DNA from: Candidatus Petromonas tenebris
Lineage (GTDB): Bacteria; Bacillota; Clostridia; Peptostreptococcales; Caminicellaceae
Reading direction: 5' to 3'
Assembly (NCBI GenBank): GCA_014236755.1
Contig: JACCKY010000006.1
Location: 1-64,000, forward strand
Length of the DNA: 64,000 nucleotides
Shown here in pieces: positions 1-8,243 of the stretch (positions within the stretch are counted from its first letter, which is position 1; each line of letters opens with the position of its first letter). Both the position numbers and the translations under genes were made by a program. Under the pieces are notes generated by a model. It made no database searches and was not told the DNA's origin. It saw nothing but the letters and a program-made list of their open reading frames with translations.

Positions 1-32
1 TGCAATATTTTTTTTAGTGTTATTTCAGCCAT
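1..32 (-). CDS. possible start of a gene running off the window
   Basis: On the minus strand an ATG at position 32 opens a frame reading MAEITLKKIL before the window ends. It lies behind a purine-rich stretch (AGAGAGATGAAG) that could be a weak ribosome site. Only ten codons are visible, so no product can be named. The rest of the 1-120 stretch shows nothing else that I recognise. Confidence 0.3.
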   Translation of the reverse strand, partial: MAEITLKKIL

Positions 33-120
33 TTCTTCATCTCTCTTTTTTCAATACTTCTACATATATTTTAGCAAGTTTTCCACAGCTTTTGAAATTT
101 TATAATTTCCTACTTAATAC

Positions 121-158
121 AAAAAAAGTCAGGCAGTAGTATTACGACTACCTGACTT
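121..158 (-). terminator. intrinsic terminator of the TRAP receptor gene
   Basis: Inverted repeat AGTCAGG-CAGTAGT / ACTA-CCTGACT (127-157) followed on the minus strand by a run of seven T. It lies 20 bp past the dctP stop codon. Confidence 0.8.
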
Positions 159-177
159 ATAAATTAAGTAACTATTC

Positions 178-1257
178 TTAATTAAGATAATCTTTTCCTA
201 ATTCTTGAATTTCTTTAACAATCTCTTTAAGCTCTGGATACTCATTAATATACTCATCAACAATAGGTTTTACTTTTTCTATAAATGGATCCAGCTCAGG
301 ATAAGTCACTTCTACTCCTTTTTCTGTAATATCTTTAATTATTTTCTCTTGTTCTTGTTTAACTTCATTCTTTATTGCCTCAGCCGTTTCTATAGAAGCT
401 TTTTCAACAACTTCCTGTGCATTTGCTGATAATTTGTTCCAAACATCATTGTTTATAACAATATACCCTGGACTATACATATGATTTGTAATAGCAACAT
501 ACTTCTGTACATCATACCATCCTGCATAATAAGCAGTAGCAAGTGGGTTATCTTGCCCATCTACTACACCTTGCTGTAAAGCTGTAAAAATTTCACTAAA
601 CGGCATAACAACTGTATCAAATCCTAAGGCTTGCATTTCATCTATAATAGTTTCGCCTTGAAAAACACGCAACTTAATCCCTTTAGTGTCTTCAATTGAT
701 TTAATAGCCCTTTTATTATTTGATACCACTCTAAATCCATTAGGAAAAGAAGCTAAAACCTTAACATTTAATGGTTCTAAATATTTGTAGACTTTTTTGC
801 CAATAGGACCGTTTAATACTGCATCTGCATGATCATAACTTACAAACATATACGGCATTTGCATCAATCTGAATTGAGGAACAGTATTTTCCCATAAATT
901 CCCCGTTAATGCTATCTCGACAGTTCCTAATTGTACACCCTCTACAAACTCCTGCTCATTTCCTAATTGATTATTAGGGTATACTTCAATTTTTACTTCC
1001 CCATTTGTTTCTTTTTCAACTATTGATTTAAACTTATCATTTAATGCTTTGTTTACTGGGTGATCTGGTGCATAGTAATTTGCTATTTTTATAGTTATTG
1101 GCTTAGTAGATTTTTTTTCTTTTTCTATATTATCTTCAACTTTTTTAGCATTTGTCTGTTCGTTATCTTTTCCTGAATTTCCACATCCTGTAAACGCCAA
1201 AGAAACAACAAGCAAAAAACACATTAACATACTAGTCTTTTTCAAAAATTTACTCAT
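178..1257 (-). CDS. dctP: TRAP transporter substrate-binding lipoprotein, DctP family
   Basis: Periplasmic-type solute receptor of a tripartite ATP-independent transporter (TRAP), anchored on the outer face of the membrane. Seen: a lipoprotein signal with LAFTGC lipobox near residue 25, then the DctP fold, including the family segments ALNDKFKSIVEKETNGEVKI, LGNEQEFVEGVQLGTVEIA and GQDNPLATAYYAGWYDVQKY. Length 359 aa is normal. An AGGAGGAG ribosome site precedes the ATG. DctP receptors normally sit beside DctQ and DctM membrane genes; neither is in the window, so it is an orphan here unless they lie beyond position 1. The substrate cannot be read; organic or sugar acids are usual for the family. 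A decayed dehydrogenase and a FadR-type regulator lie upstream. Confidence 0.93.
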   Translation of the reverse strand: MSKFLKKTSMLMCFLLVVSLAFTGCGNSGKDNEQTNAKKVEDNIEKEKKSTKPITIKIANYYAPDHPVNKALNDKFKSIVEKETNGEVKIEVYPNNQLGNEQEFVEGVQLGTVEIALTGNLWENTVPQFRLMQMPYMFVSYDHADAVLNGPIGKKVYKYLEPLNVKVLASFPNGFRVVSNNKRAIKSIEDTKGIKLRVFQGETIIDEMQALGFDTVVMPFSEIFTALQQGVVDGQDNPLATAYYAGWYDVQKYVAITNHMYSPGYIVINNDVWNKLSANAQEVVEKASIETAEAIKNEVKQEQEKIIKDITEKGVEVTYPELDPFIEKVKPIVDEYINEYPELKEIVKEIQELGKDYLN

Positions 1258-1337
1258 TGTACTCCTCCTTATTTTTTCTGGTTTTTTTTATAGTTTTATG
1301 AGTTTTATTGTCGATAAAGCCCTCCCTTCTTTCTATA

Positions 1338-1673
1338 TTTGTAGTCGTTTTAAGAATTCTAAATCGACTTGTTTACTATATCTTGGTCGAAAGCCCTTTT
1401 TTGCTTTTCCTCCACCTACACTAATAATAAGATTGAAATCATTTTCCTGCGCTGTATTTTTTATTTCTTCCATATTATGATATGTACATTCGCCTCCATA
1501 CCACATAAAGTCATGATAAGTTGTGTTGCTTTTATTAAGTGTGTTTTTTCTAAAGCAGTTTTTCCTCCTACTATTAAAACTCGATTACCATATTTATCTA
1601 CAATTTTACTTAGCTTATAAATTGCATCCTCTCCAATAGTATAATTAGGCAATTTAACTGTTAATGTCTCCAC
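1338..1673 (-). pseudogene. glycerol-dehydrogenase-like (iron-containing ADH family) remnant
   Basis: The minus-strand frame starting at 1673 reads METLTVKLPNYTIGEDAIYK then VDKYGNRVLIVGGKTALEK, typical of the N-terminus of glycerol-dehydrogenase-like enzymes. Around 1515 the homology jumps frame and continues as FMWYGGECTYHNMEEIKN and DFNLIISVGGGKA (NAD-binding GGG motif), then ends abruptly near 1395. A family member is about 360 aa, so some 250 residues including the metal ligands are gone. There is a frameshift plus a 3' deletion, so this is a dead fragment. Its neighbours (dctP and a FadR-type regulator) suggest it once belonged to a small catabolic operon. Confidence 0.75.
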
Positions 1674-1696
1674 AAAATCTCACCCTCTCAAAAAAA

Positions 1697-2395
1697 TTAT
1701 TTATTATTTTGTAAATTATATTTAATTTTTCTTATTTCATCTAGTGTCCTTTTTATATGCCTCCTCATAAACAGTGAGGCCAGCTCAGCGTCTCTTTCTT
1801 TCATGGCTTCCAGAATTTTTATGTGCTCATCAAGGCCCCCTTGAGGCCCCAAGTATTCATGGATTTCCTTTTGATGAAACTTTAATAAATCTGTCATTAT
1901 ACTATTTACTTTTATAATTAATGAGTTTTTAGTTCCCTCTGCAATTGCAATATGAAAATTAAAGTCTGCCATATAAAATTTTTCAGGCTGGTCTTTAAAT
2001 CTTTGCATATCATCATAACATTTTTCCATTTTCTTTATGGTTTCATCATCGCACCTTTGAGCACAAAGTCTCACACTGTCAACTTCTATTATCATTCTAA
2101 ATTCCAGAATATCTATTAAATTGTCTTTATCTAATAAAATCATAGGTATAAGACCATTTAAATACATAGAAAGATTTAAATCATTGACAAAGGTCCCTTC
2201 ACCCTGTTTTTTTGTGAGTACATTCAGTGCCACTAACTTTTCCATAGCTTCCCTGACTGACATCCTGCTGACGCCTAATTTCTTAGATAATTGATTTTCT
2301 GATGATATTTTCATTCCCGGTGTCCATTCTCCGCTAAGTATTTTGCTTTCTATAATTCTATAAACCTTTTCACTTGCATTCATTTTCTCTTCCAT
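1697..2395 (-). CDS. GntR-family transcriptional regulator, FadR/FCD subfamily
   Basis: DNA-binding one-component regulator. An N-terminal winged helix (about residues 5-70, with SENQLSKKLGVSRMSVREAM and GEGTFV) is followed by an all-helical FCD ligand domain containing the usual Asp/His metal-ligand pattern (FNFHIAIAEGTKN, then LDEHIKILEAM, then FMRRHIKRTL). FCD regulators generally sense organic or sugar acids, which fits the neighbouring TRAP receptor. The longer frame starts at 2410, but ATG 2395 has the better ribosome site (GGGAGATG), so I chose it. Three palindromes of the FadR-family type lie just upstream and suggest autoregulation. Confidence 0.9.
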   Translation of the reverse strand: MEEKMNASEKVYRIIESKILSGEWTPGMKISSENQLSKKLGVSRMSVREAMEKLVALNVLTKKQGEGTFVNDLNLSMYLNGLIPMILLDKDNLIDILEFRMIIEVDSVRLCAQRCDDETIKKMEKCYDDMQRFKDQPEKFYMADFNFHIAIAEGTKNSLIIKVNSIMTDLLKFHQKEIHEYLGPQGGLDEHIKILEAMKERDAELASLFMRRHIKRTLDEIRKIKYNLQNNK

Positions 2396-2412
2396 ATAAG
2401 CATCTCCCATGA

Positions 2413-2427
2413 ACTTGTATTACAAGT
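2413..2427. promoter_or_regulatory. FadR-type operator 1 (proximal)
   Basis: Perfect 15-bp palindrome ACTTGTATTACAAGT. Its core TTGTATTACAA fits TNGTNNNACNA, the established FadR/FCD family consensus. It touches the start region of the regulator gene. Confidence 0.6.
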
Positions 2428-2437
2428 AAATCTATGA

Positions 2438-2450
2438 GTTGTCTGACAAC
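2438..2450. promoter_or_regulatory. FadR-type operator 2
   Basis: Perfect palindrome GTTGTCTGACAAC with core TTGTCTGACAA. Its centre is 24 bp from operator 1, slightly over two helical turns, so both could be bound on one DNA face. Confidence 0.6.
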
Positions 2451-2572
2451 TATCTCTGTTTTAGATTATATATTCTATTTTTTTACTTGTCAATCGTTTT
2501 CCTCCTAATTCTATTAAAAAAAAATTTTTTTAGACGTTTACTTTTTTATATAAGTATAAATATTTTTAGCTT

Positions 2573-2587
2573 AGTTGTATAACAACT
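2573..2587. promoter_or_regulatory. FadR-type operator 3 (distal)
   Basis: AGTTGTATAACAACT, arms of six with a 3-bp centre, again TTGTNNNACAA. It lies 136 bp upstream of operator 2. The rest of 2451-2640 is AT-rich and shows nothing else. Confidence 0.55.
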
Positions 2588-2645
2588 TGCCTTTGTATTG
2601 TTATCTTTTATAATATATTTGTAAGATAATTAAAGTTTTTAACTC

Positions 2646-2673
2646 AAAAAAAAGAGGGAGCTATATCCCTCTT
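2646..2673 (-). terminator. intrinsic terminator after fdhA
   Basis: Stem AAGAGGGA / TCCCTCTT (2652-2673) followed on the minus strand by at least eight T. It lies 13 bp beyond the fdhA stop. Confidence 0.85.
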
Positions 2674-2685
2674 ATACTGTAAAAT

Positions 2686-5361
2686 TTATACTGCCTTTTC
2701 AATTGAAACGGCGCAAACTTTGAGCTCTGGTATATTGCTTATAGGGTCTAACTCTGTATTAGTAAGCACATTTGCAGCTCCCTTTGCATAATGGAATGGC
2801 ATGAACACTACTCCATCCTCTATTATATCTGTTACCTTGGCCTTAGTTGTTATTATCCCCCTTCTAGATGAAACTCTAACCTCTTCACCATCTTGAACTC
2901 CTATTTTATCCGCTGTGGCTGGAGATATTTCTATATAGCTTTCTGGCGCCATTTGATTTAATTCTTCCACCCTACCTGTCATGGTTCTTGTATGATAGTG
3001 ATATATTATACGTCCGGTAGTTAAAACAAATGGATATTTTTCATCGGTCTTTTCAGCTGATTCCTCATAGGAAATTGGCATAAACAGCCCTTTACCCCTT
3101 ACAAAAGAACCTTTATGCAGATATTTGGTCCCTGGATGGTCCTTTGTGGGACATGGCCACTGTAAACCTGTCTCTTCTATCCTATCGTAACTTATTCCAC
3201 CGTACTGAGGCGTAACTGAAGCTATTTCGTCCATTATTTCTGATGGGTGATTGTAACCTCGCTTATATCCTAGTCTATCCATTAGTTCAATAAGTATAAG
3301 CCAGTCAGCCTTAGCTTCACCCGGAGCATCTACTGCCTTTCTAACTCTCTGAACTCTTCTTTCGGTATTTGTAAAGGTCCCATCCTTTTCTGCAAAACAT
3401 GCTGCCGGAAGTACTACATCAGCAAGCTCTGCGGTTTCAGTAAAGAATATATCCTGAACCAGCAGAAAATCCAAGTTTTGCAGTGCTTCTCTTATATGGT
3501 TTATATTAGGATCTGATACCATTGGATTTTCGCCCATTATATACATAAATTTGACATATCCCAAAGCTGCTCCATCCATCATCTTTGGTATTGTCAAACC
3601 CGGCTTATCACTTAGTTTAACTCCCCAAGCCCTTTCAAATTTTTCTAGTACTTCAGGCTCGCTTACCTTCTGATACCCGGGAAAATCTCCCGGAAGCGCA
3701 GCCATATCACAGGCTCCCTGAACGTTATTTTGGCCACGTAACGGGTTAACTCCAGCAGATTCTTTTCCTATATTTCCGCACATCATGGCAAGATTGGCTA
3801 TTGCCATAACATGATGGGTTCCGGAGCTGTGCTGTGTAATACCCATAGCATAAAATATACCTGCTCTATCGGCTTTAGCATATAGTCTTGCTGCTTTTCT
3901 TATATCTTCGGAATTCACACCGCAAATTTCAGCGGCCCTTTCTACTGAAAAATCTCTTATTACCTCAACTGCTTCTTCGAAGTTTTCAGTTTTACTTTCA
4001 ATATAGTCCTTGTTGTAAAGTTCTTCCTTTAATATTACATTCATCATACCATTTAACAAAGCTACATTAGTGCCGGGCTTTATCTGAAGAAATACTTCTG
4101 CATCCTTTGCAAGATCTATTTTTCTTGGATCTGCTACTATCAATTTAGCTCCTTTTCTTAGCGCTTGCCTCATTTGAGAACCAATAACAGGATGATTCTC
4201 CGTAGTATTTGATCCTGTTACGAAAATGACATCTGCGTTTAAAATTTCACCGATACTGTTTGTCATGGCTCCACTTCCAAGGGTAGTTGCCAGACCGGCA
4301 ACCGTAGAGGAATGGCAGAGCCTAGCACAATGGTCTATATTATTGGTTCCTATAACAGCTCTAAATAGTTTTTGCATAAGGTAATTTTCTTCATTTGTAC
4401 ATCGTGCCGACGACAATCCAGCAAAAGCATCAGAACCATACTTTTCCTTGATTTCATTTATCTTATTCGTTATAATCTCATAGGCTTCATCCCATGTAGC
4501 AGACTTAAACTTTCCATCTTTTTTAATTAAAGGAGTTTTTAATCTATCTGGATGATTTATAAATTTGTATCCAAACTTCCCTTTTACACATAGCAGCCCA
4601 TTGTTAGATGGTCCAAAGGCAGGGTCTACTCCTACCACTTTATTCTCTTTTACTCTTAAGTCCATTTGACAGCCCACTCCACAATATGAGCATGTTGTTC
4701 TCACTCTTTTTGTTGTGGATAGTCTCAAATTTTCTTTAGATTTAGGCATCAATGCCCCCACTGGACAAACTGATACGCAATTCCCGCAAGATACACAATC
4801 TGAATGTTCCATCCCCTTTTCAAAGGGATGGGTTACATGGGTATAAAAACCTCTATCACTGAAGGATATGGCACTGGTACATTGAAGTTCTTCGCAAACT
4901 TTTACACATTTCCCGCAGCTTATGCATTTATTTTGGTCGTTATAATAAAATGGGTTACTATAATCTATTGGATAGTTTTTAGTCTCTCCCTTGTATTTTA
5001 CTTCACCTATACCCAGTTCTTCGCAATAATCCTGTAGTTTACATTCCCCTGATTTTTCACAGGTCAAACATTCCATTGGATGGTTTGAAATCATCAAGTT
5101 TAATATTTCTTTTCTAGCTTCCCTGACCCTCTTAGTATTTGTAAAGACCTCCATGCCATCTGCAACCTTTGTTGAACATGATGTGGCCAGATTTTTCATC
5201 CCTTTTATTTCTACAATACACAATCTACAGGCTGCATGAGGCTCAAGCCTATCATCATGACAAAGTGTTGGAATATCTATTCCATTATCTTTACAGGCTT
5301 TAAGAACGGTGTAGTTCTTTGGAACTTGAACCTTGTTGCCATTGATAATAATACTAACCAT
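2686..5361 (-). CDS. fdhA: formate dehydrogenase alpha subunit, Cys-type, with NuoG/HydA-like N-terminus
   Basis: Molybdenum or tungsten bis-MGD enzyme oxidising formate or reducing CO2 in the cytoplasm. Domains in order: [2Fe-2S] ferredoxin (about 1-80, CHDDRLEPHAACRLC), His-Cys3 [4Fe-4S] segment (HPMECLTCEKSGECKLQ), two ferredoxin clusters (CISCGKCVKVC, CVSCGNCVSVC, about 145-200), the molybdopterin Fe4S4 motif CSYCGVGC (about 225), the catalytic domain, and the C-terminal molydopterin-binding domain. The active-site position reads CARLCHSSTVAGL: Cys349, encoded by TGC (4315-4317), stands where many clostridial enzymes have selenocysteine. The N-terminal module matches that of HydA and NuoG and of NAD-dependent FdsA-type enzymes, which dock on NuoF/NuoE-like partners. 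It follows hydF on the same strand but has its own upstream gap and terminators on both sides. Confidence 0.95.
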   Translation of the reverse strand: MVSIIINGNKVQVPKNYTVLKACKDNGIDIPTLCHDDRLEPHAACRLCIVEIKGMKNLATSCSTKVADGMEVFTNTKRVREARKEILNLMISNHPMECLTCEKSGECKLQDYCEELGIGEVKYKGETKNYPIDYSNPFYYNDQNKCISCGKCVKVCEELQCTSAISFSDRGFYTHVTHPFEKGMEHSDCVSCGNCVSVCPVGALMPKSKENLRLSTTKRVRTTCSYCGVGCQMDLRVKENKVVGVDPAFGPSNNGLLCVKGKFGYKFINHPDRLKTPLIKKDGKFKSATWDEAYEIITNKINEIKEKYGSDAFAGLSSARCTNEENYLMQKLFRAVIGTNNIDHCARLCHSSTVAGLATTLGSGAMTNSIGEILNADVIFVTGSNTTENHPVIGSQMRQALRKGAKLIVADPRKIDLAKDAEVFLQIKPGTNVALLNGMMNVILKEELYNKDYIESKTENFEEAVEVIRDFSVERAAEICGVNSEDIRKAARLYAKADRAGIFYAMGITQHSSGTHHVMAIANLAMMCGNIGKESAGVNPLRGQNNVQGACDMAALPGDFPGYQKVSEPEVLEKFERAWGVKLSDKPGLTIPKMMDGAALGYVKFMYIMGENPMVSDPNINHIREALQNLDFLLVQDIFFTETAELADVVLPAACFAEKDGTFTNTERRVQRVRKAVDAPGEAKADWLILIELMDRLGYKRGYNHPSEIMDEIASVTPQYGGISYDRIEETGLQWPCPTKDHPGTKYLHKGSFVRGKGLFMPISYEESAEKTDEKYPFVLTTGRIIYHYHTRTMTGRVEELNQMAPESYIEISPATADKIGVQDGEEVRVSSRRGIITTKAKVTDIIEDGVVFMPFHYAKGAANVLTNTELDPISNIPELKVCAVSIEKAV

Positions 5362-5475
5362 GAATTACTCCCCCCCTTTTGTTTATATAACATATAATAT
5401 CATTCCAGTTTGATAACCTTTTAACAATCTCATTATAACATTTTTACTCCCAAATGTATAATAAATTATAGAGCT

Positions 5476-5519
5476 TCAATCAAAAAATCTTGACCTTAAG
5501 GTCAAGATTTTTTGATTGA
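5476..5519 (-). terminator. long perfect palindrome, terminator of hydF
   Basis: 44-bp perfect inverted repeat centred at 5497/5498. Its arms carry a T6 or A6 run, so it can act as an intrinsic terminator in either direction. It lies 13 bp after the hydF stop and separates it from fdhA. Confidence 0.8.
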
Positions 5520-5532
5520 TAGTCACAACATT

Positions 5533-6762
5533 TTAGTTATACAATATTTTTTTTATATGTGGAAATGGTTCTAATGCTCTTTCCAATATCCCCGTTACAT
5601 ACCCTATCAATACCCCATAGTTAACTATTGGCATTCCATTTTCTTTAGCCTGCTCTATTCTGAATTCCATCTCCTTTGGATTAAGCATGCAGCCTCCACA
5701 ATGGACAATCAAGTCAAATTCTTTCATTTCTTCAGGTTCAGGATAGGCAGTGCCAGAAGTCCACTGGAAATTCAGCTTTCCTCCAACCATATTTTCTAGC
5801 CATCTAGGTATTTTATCTCTGCCAATATCTCCTTCTTGTCTATGATGGGTGCATCCTTCACAAATTAGAACTTTGTCTCCCGGCTTAAGCTCTTTTATCC
5901 TAGCTACTCCTCCTACTAGTGCCTTTAAATCACCTTTGTATCTTGCAAATAAGATTGAAAAGGATGTTAATGGAATATCCTCTGGAGTGTCTTTATTTAC
6001 CCTTTCAAAAGCCTGTGAATCTGTTACAACAATACGAGGTTTCTTTACTAAACCTTTTAATGTCTCATTTAACTCTGTTTCCCTAGTTACAACAGCAATA
6101 GCTCCATGGTCAATTACATCTCTTATGGTTTGTTGTTGAGGTAAAATCATTCTACCCTTTGGAGCCGCCTTATCTATAGGCGTTACCAGTACTACAAAAT
6201 CATTGGGTTCGATCAAGTCTCCAATAATCACCTTTTCATGTTTTTTTAGATTGGCTTCTTTTATTATGGTTTCCTTTAATTTCTCTATACCTTCTTTAGT
6301 CGATGCACTTACCTTAACAAAGGGAATGTTATATTCTTCACTCCATTTTTTCATCAATTCATCGTCTATATCATAAATATCGACCTTATTTATAACTCCC
6401 ACTAGAGGAATTTTCTTTTCCTTTACTCTGGAGATAACATCCTTATCAAATTCTGTTATGCCATTTTCTCCATTTAAAACTATTATAGCTAGTTCAGTTT
6501 TATTTAGTACCTGATAGGTTTTCTTTATTCTGAGTTCTCCCAGTTCTCCTTCATCATCTATTCCTGCTGTATCTATTATTACTACAGGTCCTATGGGTAG
6601 AATCTCCATTGCTTTGTATACAGGATCTGTAGTAGTTCCTGCTACATTAGATACCAGAGCTATGTCCTGATTTGTAATTGCATTGATAAGACTTGATTTT
6701 CCAGCATTTCTCCTTCCAAAAATAGCTATATGAAGTCTGTTACTTCTCGGTGTATCCTGCAT
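5533..6762 (-). CDS. hydF: [FeFe]-hydrogenase maturation GTPase HydF
   Basis: Scaffold that carries the 2Fe subcluster precursor and delivers it to apo-HydA. Seen: a Ras-like GTPase domain with P-loop GRRNAGKSS (about residues 16-24), switch residues TTTDP, DTAG and NKVD. After a dimerisation region comes the C-terminal cluster domain with CTHH and, about 50 residues on, HCGGC, the conserved Cys-His-Cys ligands. About 409 aa is normal. ATG 6762 is preferred over an ATG five codons upstream, because the in-frame AGGAGGAGAAGG directly before it is a strong ribosome site. It follows hydE by 44 bp in the maturation operon. Confidence 0.96.
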   Translation of the reverse strand: MQDTPRSNRLHIAIFGRRNAGKSSLINAITNQDIALVSNVAGTTTDPVYKAMEILPIGPVVIIDTAGIDDEGELGELRIKKTYQVLNKTELAIIVLNGENGITEFDKDVISRVKEKKIPLVGVINKVDIYDIDDELMKKWSEEYNIPFVKVSASTKEGIEKLKETIIKEANLKKHEKVIIGDLIEPNDFVVLVTPIDKAAPKGRMILPQQQTIRDVIDHGAIAVVTRETELNETLKGLVKKPRIVVTDSQAFERVNKDTPEDIPLTSFSILFARYKGDLKALVGGVARIKELKPGDKVLICEGCTHHRQEGDIGRDKIPRWLENMVGGKLNFQWTSGTAYPEPEEMKEFDLIVHCGGCMLNPKEMEFRIEQAKENGMPIVNYGVLIGYVTGILERALEPFPHIKKILYN

Positions 6763-6806
6763 CCTTCTCCTCCTCATCCTTTGTATTAAATATATAAAAA
6801 ATCTTA

Positions 6807-8123
6807 CTAAGTTTCCTTTGTCATTTTATCTATTTTCAAATAGGGCGGCATTTTCCTCCCTGCCTCTTTAACTGCCTTAAAAGCCGACTTTAAATCCACC
6901 ATATTTTTATCACTATATATCTGGTAATTATATCGATATTTAGCGGGTGTATTTATAAGCATAATAGTATTAGCCCCAGCCTTCAGAGCCTTTGTCTGTC
7001 CATCAGGGTCTAAAGAGGCTAGTGCTGTAGTTGCCGGAATAAACACCCTCTTGCACACTATTCTAGTAACAGCAACTGCCTTTAAAGTCATCTCTATGCT
7101 GCCCTTTGGATATCCTTCAAAGGGGGTTCCTTTAGCTGGTACAAAAGGACCGATGCCTATCATATTAATTCCCATATCTTTAAAAAATAATATGTCTCTG
7201 GCAATATCCTCTACTCTTTGTCCTGGCAATCCTATGATACTTCCGGAACCGTTAAGATATCCCAGTTGCTTTAGCCACTTGGAACATTGGACTCTATGAT
7301 CAAAATCATCATCGGGATGTATAAACTTAAACAGCTTTCTATTTGTAGTTTCAATCTTTAGGAGAAAGTTATTTGCTCCCAGTTTTCTATATAATTCATA
7401 TTCTTCTCTAGGCCTTTCCCCTATGCTGAGGGTTATATTCATACTGGTTTCTTTTTTTACTCTTCTTATTAAAGATGAAATCTTTTCAGGAGTCCACCTC
7501 AAATCCTCTCCCGATTGGAGAATTACGGTCTTTATTCCTATTTCATGAAGTTGGTGAACAACCTCCATTATTTCATCTTCCGTCATTCTATATCTGGCAA
7601 GATCACTTAAACTCCTTCTTATACCACAGTATTTGCAGTCCTTTCTACAGTAGTTAGAAAATTCAACCGCACCTCTGATATCTACTACATCACCAACTAT
7701 TTCCCTTCTCATCCTGTCGGCAGCATGGTAAAGAGCTTCCTTTTCTACCCTTCTTTCAGTCTTTAGTAAAAGAACTATATCCTCAAAACCTAGCTCTTCT
7801 CCATTTTCTATTTTCTTTAGAACCTTTATAAATTCTTCTGATATTACAGAGTCCATTAGTTTTGTAACTAGACCTGCCAGCTTTTGAGTCTTGTCAGGAT
7901 ATATTCCCTCTATAGAAATGTTATTTTGCCTTAAAATCTTCTCCGCTCTATTTCTATCCTCAATTTTAACCTTTATGGCCGTTGCACAGACCGTTCCATA
8001 CTCTGCTGGAGCAGGAACGAGGGAAGTTTCCACTCCTTCATCCTTTAAAATCTTATCTCCTCTAAGCATGTGGCTAGTAGATCCTGCCATGATTAGGTAA
8101 TGTTTAATATTGTCTTTTGTCAT
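6807..8123 (-). CDS. hydE: [FeFe]-hydrogenase radical SAM maturase HydE with N-terminal DUF3343-like domain
   Basis: Radical SAM enzyme of H-cluster assembly, acting downstream of HydG in making the dithiomethylamine-bridged 2Fe unit. The radical SAM motif CRKDCKYC gives Cys159, Cys163 and Cys166. The sequence then follows HydE (VILQSGEDLRW, NITLSIGERP, GSGSIIGLPGQ, IGIGPFVPAKGTPF). HydE is usually about 350 aa; this one is about 438. The extra first 80 residues (YLIMAGSTSHMLRGDKILKD, VPAPAEYGTVCA) resemble DUF3343, a putative Se/S carrier-like fold, and keep one Cys at residue 46. I chose ATG 8123 over 8135 because GGGGG lies seven bases before it and nothing suitable precedes the earlier ATG. 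Confidence 0.93.
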   Translation of the reverse strand: MTKDNIKHYLIMAGSTSHMLRGDKILKDEGVETSLVPAPAEYGTVCATAIKVKIEDRNRAEKILRQNNISIEGIYPDKTQKLAGLVTKLMDSVISEEFIKVLKKIENGEELGFEDIVLLLKTERRVEKEALYHAADRMRREIVGDVVDIRGAVEFSNYCRKDCKYCGIRRSLSDLARYRMTEDEIMEVVHQLHEIGIKTVILQSGEDLRWTPEKISSLIRRVKKETSMNITLSIGERPREEYELYRKLGANNFLLKIETTNRKLFKFIHPDDDFDHRVQCSKWLKQLGYLNGSGSIIGLPGQRVEDIARDILFFKDMGINMIGIGPFVPAKGTPFEGYPKGSIEMTLKAVAVTRIVCKRVFIPATTALASLDPDGQTKALKAGANTIMLINTPAKYRYNYQIYSDKNMVDLKSAFKAVKEAGRKMPPYLKIDKMTKET

Positions 8124-8219
8124 AATTACCCCCATCTAATAATTATGTGTTTACTGCATTTTTGACTTTTTCTGTATCGGGTTTTTGATATGGCTTAAGA
8201 GCAATATTTATTTTTTCTG

Positions 8220-8240
8220 TTACCCATAACCTGTAACCTG
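8220..8240. repeat. short heptanucleotide array between hydG and hydE
   Basis: Three successive 7-mers TTACCCA, TAACCTG and TAACCTG sit in the 120-bp gap between hydE and hydG. They match the unit type of the longer arrays elsewhere in the window. Nothing else is recognisable in the gap. Confidence 0.5.
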
Positions 8241-8243
8241 ATT

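Noticed and set aside
2686-5361. Selenocysteine codon in fdhA
   Set aside because: The active-site codon is TGC and there is no in-frame TGA in the gene.
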